A stretch of 64,000 nt of DNA from an uncultured Caryophanales bacterium. Lineage in GTDB: Bacteria; Bacillota_I; Bacilli_A; RFN20; CAG-826. The position numbers and the translations under genes were made by a program. The notes under the pieces are model-generated. The model did not search any database and was not told the origin of the DNA. It saw nothing but the letters and a program-made list of their open reading frames with translations. Location of the stretch: positions 1 through 64,000 of the forward strand of contig CABQKC010000009.1 in NCBI GenBank assembly GCA_902464635.1, in the 5' to 3' direction. Shown here piece by piece: positions 9,484-17,104 of this stretch. Every line of letters begins with the position of its first letter. Within the stretch, counting starts at the first letter, position 1.

Positions 9484-9700
9484 AAAAAGACGCCATATAA
9501 GGACGCCTTTAGCGCGGTACCACCTTATTTCCTATATATATGATATAGGCGCTATTAATCTATTTAACGGATAGAAACGGAAAGCCTACATTATTCGACT
9601 TTCAGGCTCGGAAGTGATGTCTAGCGGCGTCCCCTTTCTCAACTTCGGCAGGGTTCTCTGTCTTTGCTTTTAGCGCGTCTTCGTCTTAGCCAAGGCAATT
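9484..9700 (-). promoter_or_regulatory. T-box riboswitch controlling ileS
   Basis: On the minus strand the canonical T-box sequence GGTGGTACCGCG lies at 9513-9524. Its bulge TGGT pairs with an ACCA tRNA end. It is followed by a terminator of AAAGGCGTC (9502-9510) paired with GGCGTCTTT (9486-9494), nine pairs including two G-U, then a U-tract. Upstream stem I sequence contains an ATC at 9616-9618, in the same local context as the proposed Phe specifier of the pheS leader. I infer it is the Ile specifier. The outer 5' boundary is approximate. Confidence 0.9.
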
Positions 9701-9765
9701 TTACACCACTAGGAAAGATAATTCACTACCCATTTATCAAACAAATTTAGATATTACTTTAACCT

Positions 9766-9800
9766 AAAAAGAAAACACTTGCCCTTTAAAGCAAATGTTT
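9766..9800 (-). terminator. terminator downstream of ftsZ
   Basis: On the minus strand AAACATTTGC (from 9800) pairs with GCAAGTGTTT (to 9773) over ten bases with one G-U, enclosing an 8-nt loop. TCTTTTT follows. It ends the ftsA-ftsZ transcript before the ileS leader. Confidence 0.85.
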
Positions 9801-9823
9801 AAAGATGGTTTTACTAAAATAGA

Positions 9824-10966
9824 CTAGTTATCGAATTTCCCGGAGAAGAAATTTGGAAGGAATTTATCTTTACTAGATTCTTCATCTTCCCCATTATTCT
9901 TTTCTTCTTCTCTTTCCTTTTTAACTGCATTGGCCCTAGCTTCATCGACCCCGTTTCCGACGGTTTCCCTTTTTGGACGGGTAAATGTTGGGGCACTAGT
10001 AAAATCAAAGTCTTCGGTGAAATCACTAGCAATGACGGAAACTAGAATTGTATCTTCTAATTGGTCGTTGATAGAAACACCGAACTTGATATCGACGGCA
10101 TTCCCGGCTTGCTCAATGATGCGGTTAACGCATTCATTTGCTTCGTATAAAGTGACGTTGCTACCACAGGTAACTGATACAATAGCCCTTCTTGCCCCAG
10201 CAATAGAAGCCTCTAATAATGGGGAATTAATCGCATTTTCGGCAGCATCTTCAGCCTTATGGTCGCCACTACCCATGCCAAATCCAATAAGAGCGATTCC
10301 AGATCCTTTTAATGTTGATTTAACATCGGCAAAATCTAGATTGATGACAGCAGGAAGCAATATCAAGTCGGTTACGGTCTTGACTGATTGGGCTAAGACT
10401 CTATCAGATTCAGAGAAGGCTTGGGAGATAGGTACTCCTCCAGAAGCCATCAACAATTTATCATTAGAGACAATGATAATTGAATCGACCGCATCTTTAA
10501 GCTCTCCTAGTCCAGAAACCGAATTAGCAATACGTGTCTTGCCTTCGAAAGTAAATGGACGGGTAACAATAGCAATTGTAAGGGCGCCTTCTTCCTTGGC
10601 AATAGAGGCCACTACCGGAGCGGCTCCAGTTCCAGTCCCTCCACCCATACCGGCGGCAATAAAGACCATGTTAGCACCTTTTACGATGGCTCTAATTTCT
10701 TCGCTAGATTGTTCGGCGGCTGCTTTTCCAACGGCAGGATTTCCACCAGCCCCAAGTCCTTGGGTAACTTCTTCCCCAATTACGATTCTATTTGGAGCTT
10801 TTGAAGTTGCCAAAGCCTGCTTATCGGTATTTAGAACATAGAAATCGACATTATCGATATGTTCATCCATCATCCTGTTGACGGCATTATTTCCAGCACC
10901 CCCAACACCGATGACTATAATACGGGCCACTGGCTCAAAATTATCTAAATCCATTGTATCATTCAT
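9824..10966 (-). CDS. ftsZ: cell division protein FtsZ
   Basis: FtsZ is the tubulin-like GTPase that polymerises into the division ring. It is 380 aa. The nucleotide-binding part has GVGGAGNNAVNRM near residue 20 and the tubulin signature GMGGGTGTGAAPVVA near 106. The T7 loop NLDFADVKS carries the catalytic Asp. A variable acidic linker (EEEKNNGEDEESS) leads to a short C-terminal peptide, DKFLPNFFSGKFDN. That peptide is only loosely like the usual conserved FtsA/SepF-binding tail. The gene is 12 nt downstream of the ftsA-like gene and is probably co-transcribed with it. Confidence 0.97.
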   Translation of the reverse strand: MNDTMDLDNFEPVARIIVIGVGGAGNNAVNRMMDEHIDNVDFYVLNTDKQALATSKAPNRIVIGEEVTQGLGAGGNPAVGKAAAEQSSEEIRAIVKGANMVFIAAGMGGGTGTGAAPVVASIAKEEGALTIAIVTRPFTFEGKTRIANSVSGLGELKDAVDSIIIVSNDKLLMASGGVPISQAFSESDRVLAQSVKTVTDLILLPAVINLDFADVKSTLKGSGIALIGFGMGSGDHKAEDAAENAINSPLLEASIAGARRAIVSVTCGSNVTLYEANECVNRIIEQAGNAVDIKFGVSINDQLEDTILVSVIASDFTEDFDFTSAPTFTRPKRETVGNGVDEARANAVKKEREEEKNNGEDEESSKDKFLPNFFSGKFDN

Positions 10967-10978
10967 AACTTACCCTCT

Positions 10979-12226
10979 TTATAAGCTATCGTCATCATAG
11001 CTTTCCTTGCTTTTCCTTGCTTTTTCTTTCTTATTTACCCTAGAGACATCAGGCATGCCACGATGGTTGTCTTCTAAGGTTCCTTTATATTGGCTGACAA
11101 TAAGTATCAATCCCAATAACGAGACAAAATTAGGTTCCCTTGCCCCGATTGCATTCGGGCTATATCTAATAATTTCTTTGTTTTGATAATGGTTAGCAAA
11201 GAAAGATTCTAGCCCTGCTAATTTAGAGCCTCCACCGATTAGGATAATAGGAGCATTATCATAATGGCCATTATAGGCGCTTAATAAAGAAGCAATCGCA
11301 TTATCCAAGGTAACAAAATAATCCTTCATGAATATTGAAATTAGTTCATTAAGGTCCTTTTGGTAATACTTGACCTTGCTATTTGAAGCATCGATTCCAT
11401 TAATGAGTGGAAGAGAATAGCTCTTAGTCCTATTATCGTATCCATATCTATGCTTTAAGTTAATAGCCTCATCTTTGCTGATGCAGAATTCCTTTTGGAT
11501 ATATCTAGTCAAATCATCCCCTCCTATAAAGAAGGATGCATTTGAATAAGGAGAACCTTCCCCAACAAAGGAAACACTAGTGATGCTGCCACCTATATCG
11601 ACCAAGATATAGGTCTTTGGCATGTTTGCATTAGTAACAATAAGGCTAGATGCGCAGAAGCAGCTTGGTTCAGACTTAATAACCCTGTATCCTGACAAGT
11701 TGGCATTTTCTTTATAGAAAGTCACCACTCCATTTGGAAGGGCATATATCTTAGCCTTCTCGGTAAGGGAAGAAGATATCTTTCCTAATGGGGGATTAGA
11801 ATATCTTTCCCCGTTTTCTAAGATAAATTCGTCTGGGATAGTATCAACGATTGTATAATTTTCCGGCAACGGCTCTTTTGTAATAAGAGAGGTAAGGTTA
11901 GATAAATCAATTCTATTGATCTCATTATTTGAATCGACTACATTAGTAGTCTTTTCATTTTGGAATACTTTTAGCCCAGAAGAAGGAAGTACTAAATTAA
12001 TATGAGAAATAGTGATGTCTAGTTTTTCCTCGTTATCGCGGATAGAATGAAAATCCGCCAAGGCACTATTAAGTACATCTTTATTTACCGATCTATCTTC
12101 ATTTAATAGATTCGGTATCTTTTTTTCCTTTGTATATAAAACTATTGGGGCACCATTTAGGGCATATCCAATGAGTAATCTAATCGAAGAAGAAGTTATT
12201 TCTAAGAACGCTTGAGGTTTATCCAT
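10979..12226 (-). CDS. ftsA: FtsA-like actin-fold ATPase
   Basis: This is a divergent FtsA, the actin-like protein that tethers FtsZ to the membrane. The assignment rests on position directly before ftsZ and on actin-fold motifs. These are an N-terminal phosphate-1-like stretch (AFLEITSSSIRLLIG), a central TYILVDIGGSITSVSF, and an adenosine-site segment PIILIGGGSKLAGLESFF. Length is 415 aa. The C-terminus is basic and acidic (KKEKARKSKESYDDDSL) rather than a clear amphipathic helix. AGGT about 9 nt before the ATG may serve as ribosome-binding site. The gene is separated from the mraZ-rsmH transcript by a terminator. Confidence 0.8.
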   Translation of the reverse strand: MDKPQAFLEITSSSIRLLIGYALNGAPIVLYTKEKKIPNLLNEDRSVNKDVLNSALADFHSIRDNEEKLDITISHINLVLPSSGLKVFQNEKTTNVVDSNNEINRIDLSNLTSLITKEPLPENYTIVDTIPDEFILENGERYSNPPLGKISSSLTEKAKIYALPNGVVTFYKENANLSGYRVIKSEPSCFCASSLIVTNANMPKTYILVDIGGSITSVSFVGEGSPYSNASFFIGGDDLTRYIQKEFCISKDEAINLKHRYGYDNRTKSYSLPLINGIDASNSKVKYYQKDLNELISIFMKDYFVTLDNAIASLLSAYNGHYDNAPIILIGGGSKLAGLESFFANHYQNKEIIRYSPNAIGAREPNFVSLLGLILIVSQYKGTLEDNHRGMPDVSRVNKKEKARKSKESYDDDSL

Positions 12227-12315
12227 ATTTTTTACCTGATATATATTAATATATCTATTCAGTTAAAAAAAGATTAACCGATAAATTTTTAGTAGTTTTT
12301 CTTTACCTTTTTAGC

Positions 12316-12346
12316 AAAAAAAGAGCCGGTGAAGGGAAACCGGCCC
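12316..12346 (-). terminator. terminator after the mraZ-rsmH-small protein transcript
   Basis: GGGCCGGT and ACCGGCTC on the minus strand pair over eight bases (one G-U) around an 8-nt loop, followed by seven U. It separates this transcript from ftsA-ftsZ, which must use its own promoter in the AT-rich stretch 12230-12300. Confidence 0.85.
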
Positions 12347-12363
12347 GAGTAGCAAGCTCTTAT

Positions 12364-12597
12364 TTATTTTTCTTCTTCTATATAGGAAGAAGTTAAGATT
12401 TCATCGGATTTATCTTCTTTGGTCTTTTCAACTTGGGTTGAATTTTCTTTGCCATTAACGGCATAGACGGTATAAGTAATCGCGATTGGGGCGCTAGAAA
12501 CCACTAGTAAAGACAAAACGAAAATCGATGTACGTAAAATAGTCCTGAACCTATAATAATTTTTCTTGTGTCCGGTTTTTACTAATTTGTCTTTCAT
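12364..12597 (-). CDS. small bitopic membrane protein in the ftsL position
   Basis: This is a 77-aa protein with a basic N-terminus (KDKLVKTGHKKNYYRFR), one hydrophobic helix (about residues 24-48, TSIFVLSLLVVSSAPIAI) and a charged tail. It has a good AAGGTGA Shine-Dalgarno sequence. It lies directly after rsmH, where ftsL lies in Firmicutes, and has the size and topology expected of an FtsL-like divisome protein. Sequence similarity to FtsL is not evident, and the extracellular part (about 25 residues) is too short for the usual FtsL coiled coil. The function is inferred from position only. Confidence 0.6.
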   Translation of the reverse strand: MKDKLVKTGHKKNYYRFRTILRTSIFVLSLLVVSSAPIAITYTVYAVNGKENSTQVEKTKEDKSDEILTSSYIEEEK

Positions 12598-12616
12598 AAT
12601 GATTCACCTTGCCTTT

Positions 12617-13555
12617 TTAATTTTCGATTCGTTTTATACCTCTTAATTTCGATGAGATTGAACGTCTATTTTCGTTTTCTTCTTCTATAGTTGGAATAAT
12701 TGGTTTCTTAGTCAAATTAACAAATTTTGGCTTTTCGATTTCATCTGGAAGCAAGTTTATTCCGTGCCTATTACCTTCAATGGTAGTTAATTTAGTAAAT
12801 GCTTTCTTAACCAATCTATCATCAAGTGACATGAATGTTATGATTGCAAGAACCCCATTTACATTAAGTAATTCCGGGGCATCGATTAACATTTGCTTCA
12901 AGGCATCTTCTTCTTTGTTTACTTCGATTCGAATCGCCTGGAACGTTTGCTTTGCTGGGTGTCCTTTTTCTTTTAATGAGGACTTTCTTTTGCCAGCTTT
13001 AATCGCATCTACTAATTCAAATGTAGTCTTAATCGGAGATAATTCTCTTCTTTTTAATATGGAATAAACGATACCTTTGCTATCTTTGTCTTCTCCATAT
13101 TCGAACAAAACTCTTTCTAGTTCCTCTTTTGAGTAGGAATTAACAACATCAAATGCAGTCAATTTAGATTCTTTGTTCATCCTCATATCTAGAGGTGCAT
13201 CAAATCTATAGGAGAATCCCCTGCTCGCCTCATCTAATTGAGGGGAAGAGACACCTAAATCTGCAAATATTCCATCGACTTTATCTATCCCTAATTCATT
13301 TAGCTTTTCTTTTAGATTGATAAATGAAGAATGGATAAAGGTAACTCTAGGGTCATCTTTGAATTTAGCTTTACCATAAGAAATGGCATCTAAATCCATA
13401 TCGAAGGCGATTAATTTGCCTTGTTTACCAATTTTTTCCAAGATCAATGAGGAGTGGCCTCCTCTTCCAAATGTCAAGTCGACATAGGTCCCTCCATCTT
13501 TTATATCTAGGAGAGAAATAGATTCATTAAGCAAGACGGGAATGTGATTATCCAT
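12617..13555 (-). CDS. rsmH: 16S rRNA m4C1402 methyltransferase RsmH
   Basis: RsmH (MraW) methylates N4 of C1402 in 16S rRNA using S-adenosylmethionine. It is 312 aa. It opens with HIPVLLNESISLL, the SAM-binding segment YVDLTFGRGGHSSLIL is near residue 25, and GIFADLGVSSPQLDEASRGFS is near 95. The start shares one base with the mraZ stop, giving the classic mraZ-rsmH start of a dcw cluster. Confidence 0.97.
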   Translation of the reverse strand: MDNHIPVLLNESISLLDIKDGGTYVDLTFGRGGHSSLILEKIGKQGKLIAFDMDLDAISYGKAKFKDDPRVTFIHSSFINLKEKLNELGIDKVDGIFADLGVSSPQLDEASRGFSYRFDAPLDMRMNKESKLTAFDVVNSYSKEELERVLFEYGEDKDSKGIVYSILKRRELSPIKTTFELVDAIKAGKRKSSLKEKGHPAKQTFQAIRIEVNKEEDALKQMLIDAPELLNVNGVLAIITFMSLDDRLVKKAFTKLTTIEGNRHGINLLPDEIEKPKFVNLTKKPIIPTIEEENENRRSISSKLRGIKRIEN

Positions 13556-13974
13556 TAAAGGCCCTTTCCGAATCCCGCTAACGATGATGAGGCTATATAT
13601 TTGCTATATAGGGTTGGATTCCATATTTCGAAATGGTCAAGAACCCCAATGATAGTGACTTGGGAAGAAAGGGAGAACTGTTCAGCGACATCTTTCCCAA
13701 TCGATATCCTGCCATGACTATCTAGGCTTACTGGCAAAGCTGAGCCGCTAGTAAGTCTTATGAATGCCCTTTTCTTATCGTCAAGATAATCAAAATCATT
13801 CATCTTCTCGACCAATTTATCAAAACTAGAACGAGGATAAACGCTTAAGCATCCATCAAGTCCGCAGGAGAGAATGAAGTCATTTTCTCCTTCCTCAACA
13901 AGCTTCGGAGGTAGTTGAAGTCTGAATTTGTTATCGATGGATCTATTATATCTACCAATAAATTGCTTTCCCAC
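13555..13974 (-). CDS. mraZ: transcriptional regulator MraZ
   Basis: MraZ is the SpoVT/AbrB-like DNA-binding regulator that represses its own division operon in bacteria where it has been studied. It is 139 aa. The two family DxxxR motifs are present, DNKFRLQLP and DSHGRISIG. The start is GTG at 13972-13974 with AAGGTGG as ribosome-binding site. Two GTGGGAAA repeats spaced 10 bp cover this site and match the expected MraZ operator, which suggests autoregulation. Confidence 0.96.
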   Translation of the reverse strand: MGKQFIGRYNRSIDNKFRLQLPPKLVEEGENDFILSCGLDGCLSVYPRSSFDKLVEKMNDFDYLDDKKRAFIRLTSGSALPVSLDSHGRISIGKDVAEQFSLSSQVTIIGVLDHFEIWNPTLYSKYIASSSLAGFGKGL

Positions 13975-13984
13975 TTTTTCCCAC
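13967..13984 (-). promoter_or_regulatory. two MraZ-type direct repeats over the mraZ start codon
   Basis: GTGGGAAA occurs at 13977-13984 and again at 13967-13974 on the minus strand, exactly 10 bp apart. E. coli MraZ binds TGGG repeats with the same 10-bp period. The second copy includes the GTG start and the first overlaps the Shine-Dalgarno region. Confidence 0.65.
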
Positions 13985-14310
13985 CTTCGTATTAATATGA
14001 TACCTATAGGTAATTATTTATTCAAGAAAATATTAAACTTTTTTAGGTTAAAGACTTTATTGGGTAAAATGTCCTATCTATCGATAAAATCTAGCCATTT
14101 TGATATACAAAATAAATCGAAATAGGCAAAACAAGAGAATTCTTACTTGATATTTTAAAAAATTTGACAGAAGAGAATAAAAATCCACTTTTGACCATTT
14201 TTTGATGAAATCCAAAAATATACGAATTTTAAATTAGTGTCTATATTTAGGATGTCATCCCTACCTAGATAAAAATTACTTTGCTAGAATAGCTTCGAAA
14301 GGGGGAGGCT

Positions 14311-14496
14311 ATGAAAAGAATAGATTTGTTTTTTACTTGTTTTGTTTTGATCGGATGTTTCTTGCTTTTAGGTGGTTCAATTATATTCTCAAGTCAAGCT
14401 GATGCTGCTATGTCTACTTCAATTGGATTCTTTCTTGGTGGCGGAATAAGCTGCCTAATCGGCTTAGCTGGGTTACTATTCTGCAAGAAAGAATAA
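14311..14496 (+). CDS. small two-helix membrane protein, paralogue of the ORF at 48686
   Basis: This is a 61-aa protein with two hydrophobic segments (about residues 6-26 and 36-57) and a short charged end, CKKE. An excellent AAAGGGGGAGG Shine-Dalgarno sequence precedes the ATG, and an extended -10 TGCTAGAAT lies about 20 nt upstream of it. The second half, AMSTSIGFFLGGG, is nearly identical to the ORF at 48686-48862, so this is a real gene family. No known family is recognised. It is followed by a long hairpin. Confidence 0.75.
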   Translation: MKRIDLFFTCFVLIGCFLLLGGSIIFSSQADAAMSTSIGFFLGGGISCLIGLAGLLFCKKE

Positions 14497-14512
14497 ATTG
14501 GGATACATAAAG

Positions 14513-14593
14513 AAAAGCCTCCGGATTGAAGTGAGACCCAAATGTTGGACAAACAACAGGAGGGTCTCACTTCAGATTAACGGAGACTTTTTT
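14513..14593. terminator. long bidirectional hairpin terminator with IS-end-like loop
   Basis: GAAGTGAGACCC (14528-14539) and GGGTCTCACTTC (14562-14573) form a perfect 12-bp inner stem. CTCCG (14519-14523) and CGGAG (14581-14585) extend it outward. T-rich tails follow on both strands, CTTTTTTG on plus and CTTTTCTTT on minus, so it can end both convergent transcripts. The 22-nt loop begins AAATGTTGGACAAAC. Together with GTGAGACCC this resembles the terminal sequences of some IS3-family elements. No transposase is present. Confidence 0.75.
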
Positions 14594-14614
14594 GTTTGAA
14601 TGTTATTTACTTGC

Positions 14615-15574
14615 TTACTTTTCTTCTTTAAAAGCAGAAGCGAGAACTTCTGAAGTAGAGGCTAGAGCTTGCAAGTTTGAAGGAAGATAGATCTTCGTGG
14701 ATTTACCATCTGCAATCTTTTCTAGAGCTTCATATCCTTTGATTGTTAAGACTGAATTGTCCGCCCCTGCCTCTTTAATGGCCTTGATACCATCGGCTTC
14801 GGCTTCCCTTACCATCCTTATACCTTCGGCTTCGGCTTTCTTTAAGGATAATAATTTCTGGGCTTCACCTTCAGCTTTCTTGATCGTGGATTCCTTTTCG
14901 GCTTCTGAAGAAAGAATCATGGATTCCTTATTACCTTCAGCGATAAGGATAGCAGATTGCTTTTGCCCTTCTGCAAGAAGGATCTTTTCTCTTTTCTCTC
15001 TTTCAGCCCTCATTTGACGTTCCATGGCTTCTTGGATGTCTCTAGGTGGAAGGATGTTCTTTACTTCTACCCTAGTGACTTTAATTCCCCAAGGATCAGT
15101 AGCTTCATCAAGTGTCTTTCTCATCTTTTCATTGATGACATCCCTAGAAGTAAGGGTGGAATCTAAATCTAGTTCACCGATGATATTCCTTAATGTCGTA
15201 GAAGAGAGGAATTCAATGGCTTGTACTGGATTTTCGACTCCATAGGCATATAGCTTTGGATCAGAAACATAATAGAAGACGACTGTATCAATTTGGATAG
15301 TGACGTTATCGCTAGTGATGACATTTTGAGGAGGGAAGTCTTTTACTTGTTCCCTCATATCGATACGGTGTGCAAGTCTATCAACAAACGGTACCTTGAA
15401 ATGGACGCCTGTATCCCAGGTAGCCCTATAAGAACCTAATCTTTCGATAATTCCCTTTTCGGTTTGGGAAATGATCTTGATGTTACAAAGCAAGATAAGC
15501 AAGACGAGGACGAAAATCGAAACTAGCACAATTAGGGCAATTGCATACCCTGGTAAACCTTCTAAAACTAACAT
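14615..15574 (-). CDS. SPFH-domain slipin/stomatin-like protein
   Basis: This is a stomatin/QmcA-type membrane scaffold protein of 319 aa. It has an N-terminal transmembrane helix (about residues 8-30), then an SPFH domain containing GIIERLGSYRATWDTGVHFKVPF and DNVTIQIDTVVFYYV. A long Ala/Glu/Lys-rich coiled coil of AEG/AEA heptads covers about residues 190-285. Members of this family oligomerise into ring-like membrane microdomain assemblies and are usually encoded beside an NfeD protein, as here. An internal function for this strain cannot be read from the sequence. Confidence 0.92.
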   Translation of the reverse strand: MLVLEGLPGYAIALIVLVSIFVLVLLILLCNIKIISQTEKGIIERLGSYRATWDTGVHFKVPFVDRLAHRIDMREQVKDFPPQNVITSDNVTIQIDTVVFYYVSDPKLYAYGVENPVQAIEFLSSTTLRNIIGELDLDSTLTSRDVINEKMRKTLDEATDPWGIKVTRVEVKNILPPRDIQEAMERQMRAEREKREKILLAEGQKQSAILIAEGNKESMILSSEAEKESTIKKAEGEAQKLLSLKKAEAEGIRMVREAEADGIKAIKEAGADNSVLTIKGYEALEKIADGKSTKIYLPSNLQALASTSEVLASAFKEEK

Positions 15575-15579
15575 TTTTG

Positions 15580-16026
15580 TTACTCCTTTTTAGATTTATC
15601 TATAAACAATTTATTCCCAGCGACTGAGACAACTCTTGCAACTTCCCCTTCTTCAAATGTTTCATTTGTAAGAGTCGAGGCAGTCCAAGTCATCCCGTTT
15701 ACCTCTATTTCCCCTGGTTGAAGTGAATCTACTTTAGTTAGGACAATTCCTTTCTTTCCAACAAGGTTATCAATATATCCCCTGGTCTTTTCTTTTTTGG
15801 CAGTCCATTTCTTTATAAATGGCCTCATCAAGAAGAAGGAAATCAAGGAAACTCCTACAAAGATAATTATCTCACCCCAATAAGGAACTCCTGGAATAAA
15901 GGATACTGCGAATGAGATAAGTGCTCCAACGCAGAACCAAATAGAGACAATCGCTTCGGTCGAGGCCTCAATAATTAAGGCTGCAACGGCAAATATTAGC
16001 CAAACTAGCCACATCCATTCTTCCAT
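15580..16026 (-). CDS. NfeD-family membrane protein
   Basis: A 148-aa protein with two or three N-terminal membrane helices (WLVWLIFAVAALIIEAST, then two more to about residue 65) and a C-terminal OB-fold ending around VARVVSVAGNKLFIDKSKK. KKGIVLTKVDSLQPGEIEVNG is typical of the NfeD OB domain. It lies 5 nt before the slipin gene, the standard NfeD-SPFH partnership. Confidence 0.9.
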   Translation of the reverse strand: MEEWMWLVWLIFAVAALIIEASTEAIVSIWFCVGALISFAVSFIPGVPYWGEIIIFVGVSLISFFLMRPFIKKWTAKKEKTRGYIDNLVGKKGIVLTKVDSLQPGEIEVNGMTWTASTLTNETFEEGEVARVVSVAGNKLFIDKSKKE

Positions 16027-16028
16027 AA

Positions 16029-16400
16029 TTAATTGACCTCCTTACCAGTTTTTATTATAAGATATTCATTTTCTTCATCATATATCGACTTATATTTTTT
16101 AGGGATGGAAGAGAAATTTATATTTAACATCTTCCCTAAAGTCGACATAAGGGATGTCGATGAAATTCGCGAATAGCTTTTCTTGTTTGCTACATCGAAG
16201 CAGGAATGGGGATCGATATCTCCTAGAGAATACCTATCTTTGCTAAGTGGCCTAACAATGACATTTCTATCATCATCTACCCCCACTTGGACTTTATAAG
16301 CGTCAATTAAAGAAATAGAGGCAATAGAATTAAAAGTCATATTCGTTGAATAGCAAGTTACTATTCCTTCCTTTTCTAGTTCATTTATCCATTTGATCAT
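16029..16400 (-). CDS. uncharacterised protein upstream of the NfeD/slipin pair
   Basis: A 123-aa soluble protein I do not recognise. It has an AGGAGGG Shine-Dalgarno sequence and ends 2 nt before the NfeD start, so it is very likely the first gene of the same operon. The sequence has short hydrophobic strands (ISLIDAYKVQVGVDDDRNVI) suggestive of an alpha/beta fold. There is no signal peptide, membrane helix or cysteine motif. It may accessorise the NfeD/slipin assembly, but that is inference from position. Confidence 0.75.
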   Translation of the reverse strand: MIKWINELEKEGIVTCYSTNMTFNSIASISLIDAYKVQVGVDDDRNVIVRPLSKDRYSLGDIDPHSCFDVANKKSYSRISSTSLMSTLGKMLNINFSSIPKKYKSIYDEENEYLIIKTGKEVN

Positions 16401-16492
16401 AATGCCCTCCTGGTTATATTATCTAATAATTTCAAATCTTTTCAAGAGTTTTCAAAAAAATATTTTTTTATACAAATGAGATTAAAATGTTA

Positions 16493-16498
16493 TATAAT
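16493..16498 (+). promoter_or_regulatory. -10 box for the zinc-ribbon membrane protein gene
   Basis: TATAAT lies 18 nt before the chosen ATG, with GGAGGT (16505-16510) between them. An upstream in-frame ATG at 16487 would place the promoter inside the coding region, so it is not the start. Confidence 0.55.
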
Positions 16499-16516
16499 TC
16501 ACTTGGAGGTAAAAAT

Positions 16517-17104
16517 ATGGACAACAAAGACTATATCAATGAATATGAGCAAAAAATGAAGCAAGAGCCTTTCTGGAACAATAAAAATAAAGGTAATTAC
16601 AGTCTATATAAAAAGATATGTAAGGACCCAACTGACCTAAAAAAGGCTAAAAAGATAGGTATTATATTTTTTATCGTATTTTCAGTTTTGTTTACTATTT
16701 CCATGGTCTTGATGATAATTGGAATAGTAAATTCAAGAAATATAGGATTTGAGGTATATTTTCCTGGTTTTATGATTGCTCTTGCAATATCTATCTTCTT
16801 CCTCCAATTCGCACTTATTGTTATTAGTCAATATAGGAGAATAAATAAATTCCTAAAAGAAAAGAATTCTAATAACAATAATATAGATTCTAATGATGGG
16901 CATGTATTTGAAACCGAAAGCAATAACCACGGTTTCTATGCCCCAAGTTTTGATTCTAGCGATAGATTTATAAATAAAGGCACGACAAAAGAAGAGAATC
17001 TCTCTAAAAGCGAAATCTCAACAAAAGTATGTTTAAAATGCGGATATATAAATCCTAAAGATGCTAAATTTTGTTCCCAGTGTGGGAATGAATTTAAATC
17101 CTAA
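16517..17104 (+). CDS. membrane protein with C-terminal zinc ribbon
   Basis: A 195-aa protein starting at the ATG that follows GGAGGT by the right spacing. Two hydrophobic helices lie at about residues 45-70 and 80-103. A Ser/Asn-rich linker follows, and the final 25 residues form a zinc ribbon, VCLKCGYINPKDAKFCSQCG (two CxxC pairs). This layout is common among Firmicute proteins of unknown function. It converges on the DUF177 gene with a 4-bp 3' overlap. Confidence 0.85.
   Translation: MDNKDYINEYEQKMKQEPFWNNKNKGNYSLYKKICKDPTDLKKAKKIGIIFFIVFSVLFTISMVLMIIGIVNSRNIGFEVYFPGFMIALAISIFFLQFALIVISQYRRINKFLKEKNSNNNNIDSNDGHVFETESNNHGFYAPSFDSSDRFINKGTTKEENLSKSEISTKVCLKCGYINPKDAKFCSQCGNEFKS

Noticed and set aside
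9930..10841. Long open frame of about 300 codons antisense to ftsZ
   Set aside because: It lies entirely inside a strongly conserved ftsZ, has a Ser/Ala/Pro-rich composition typical of reverse-strand translation of AT-poor codons, and has no ribosome-binding site or known motif.
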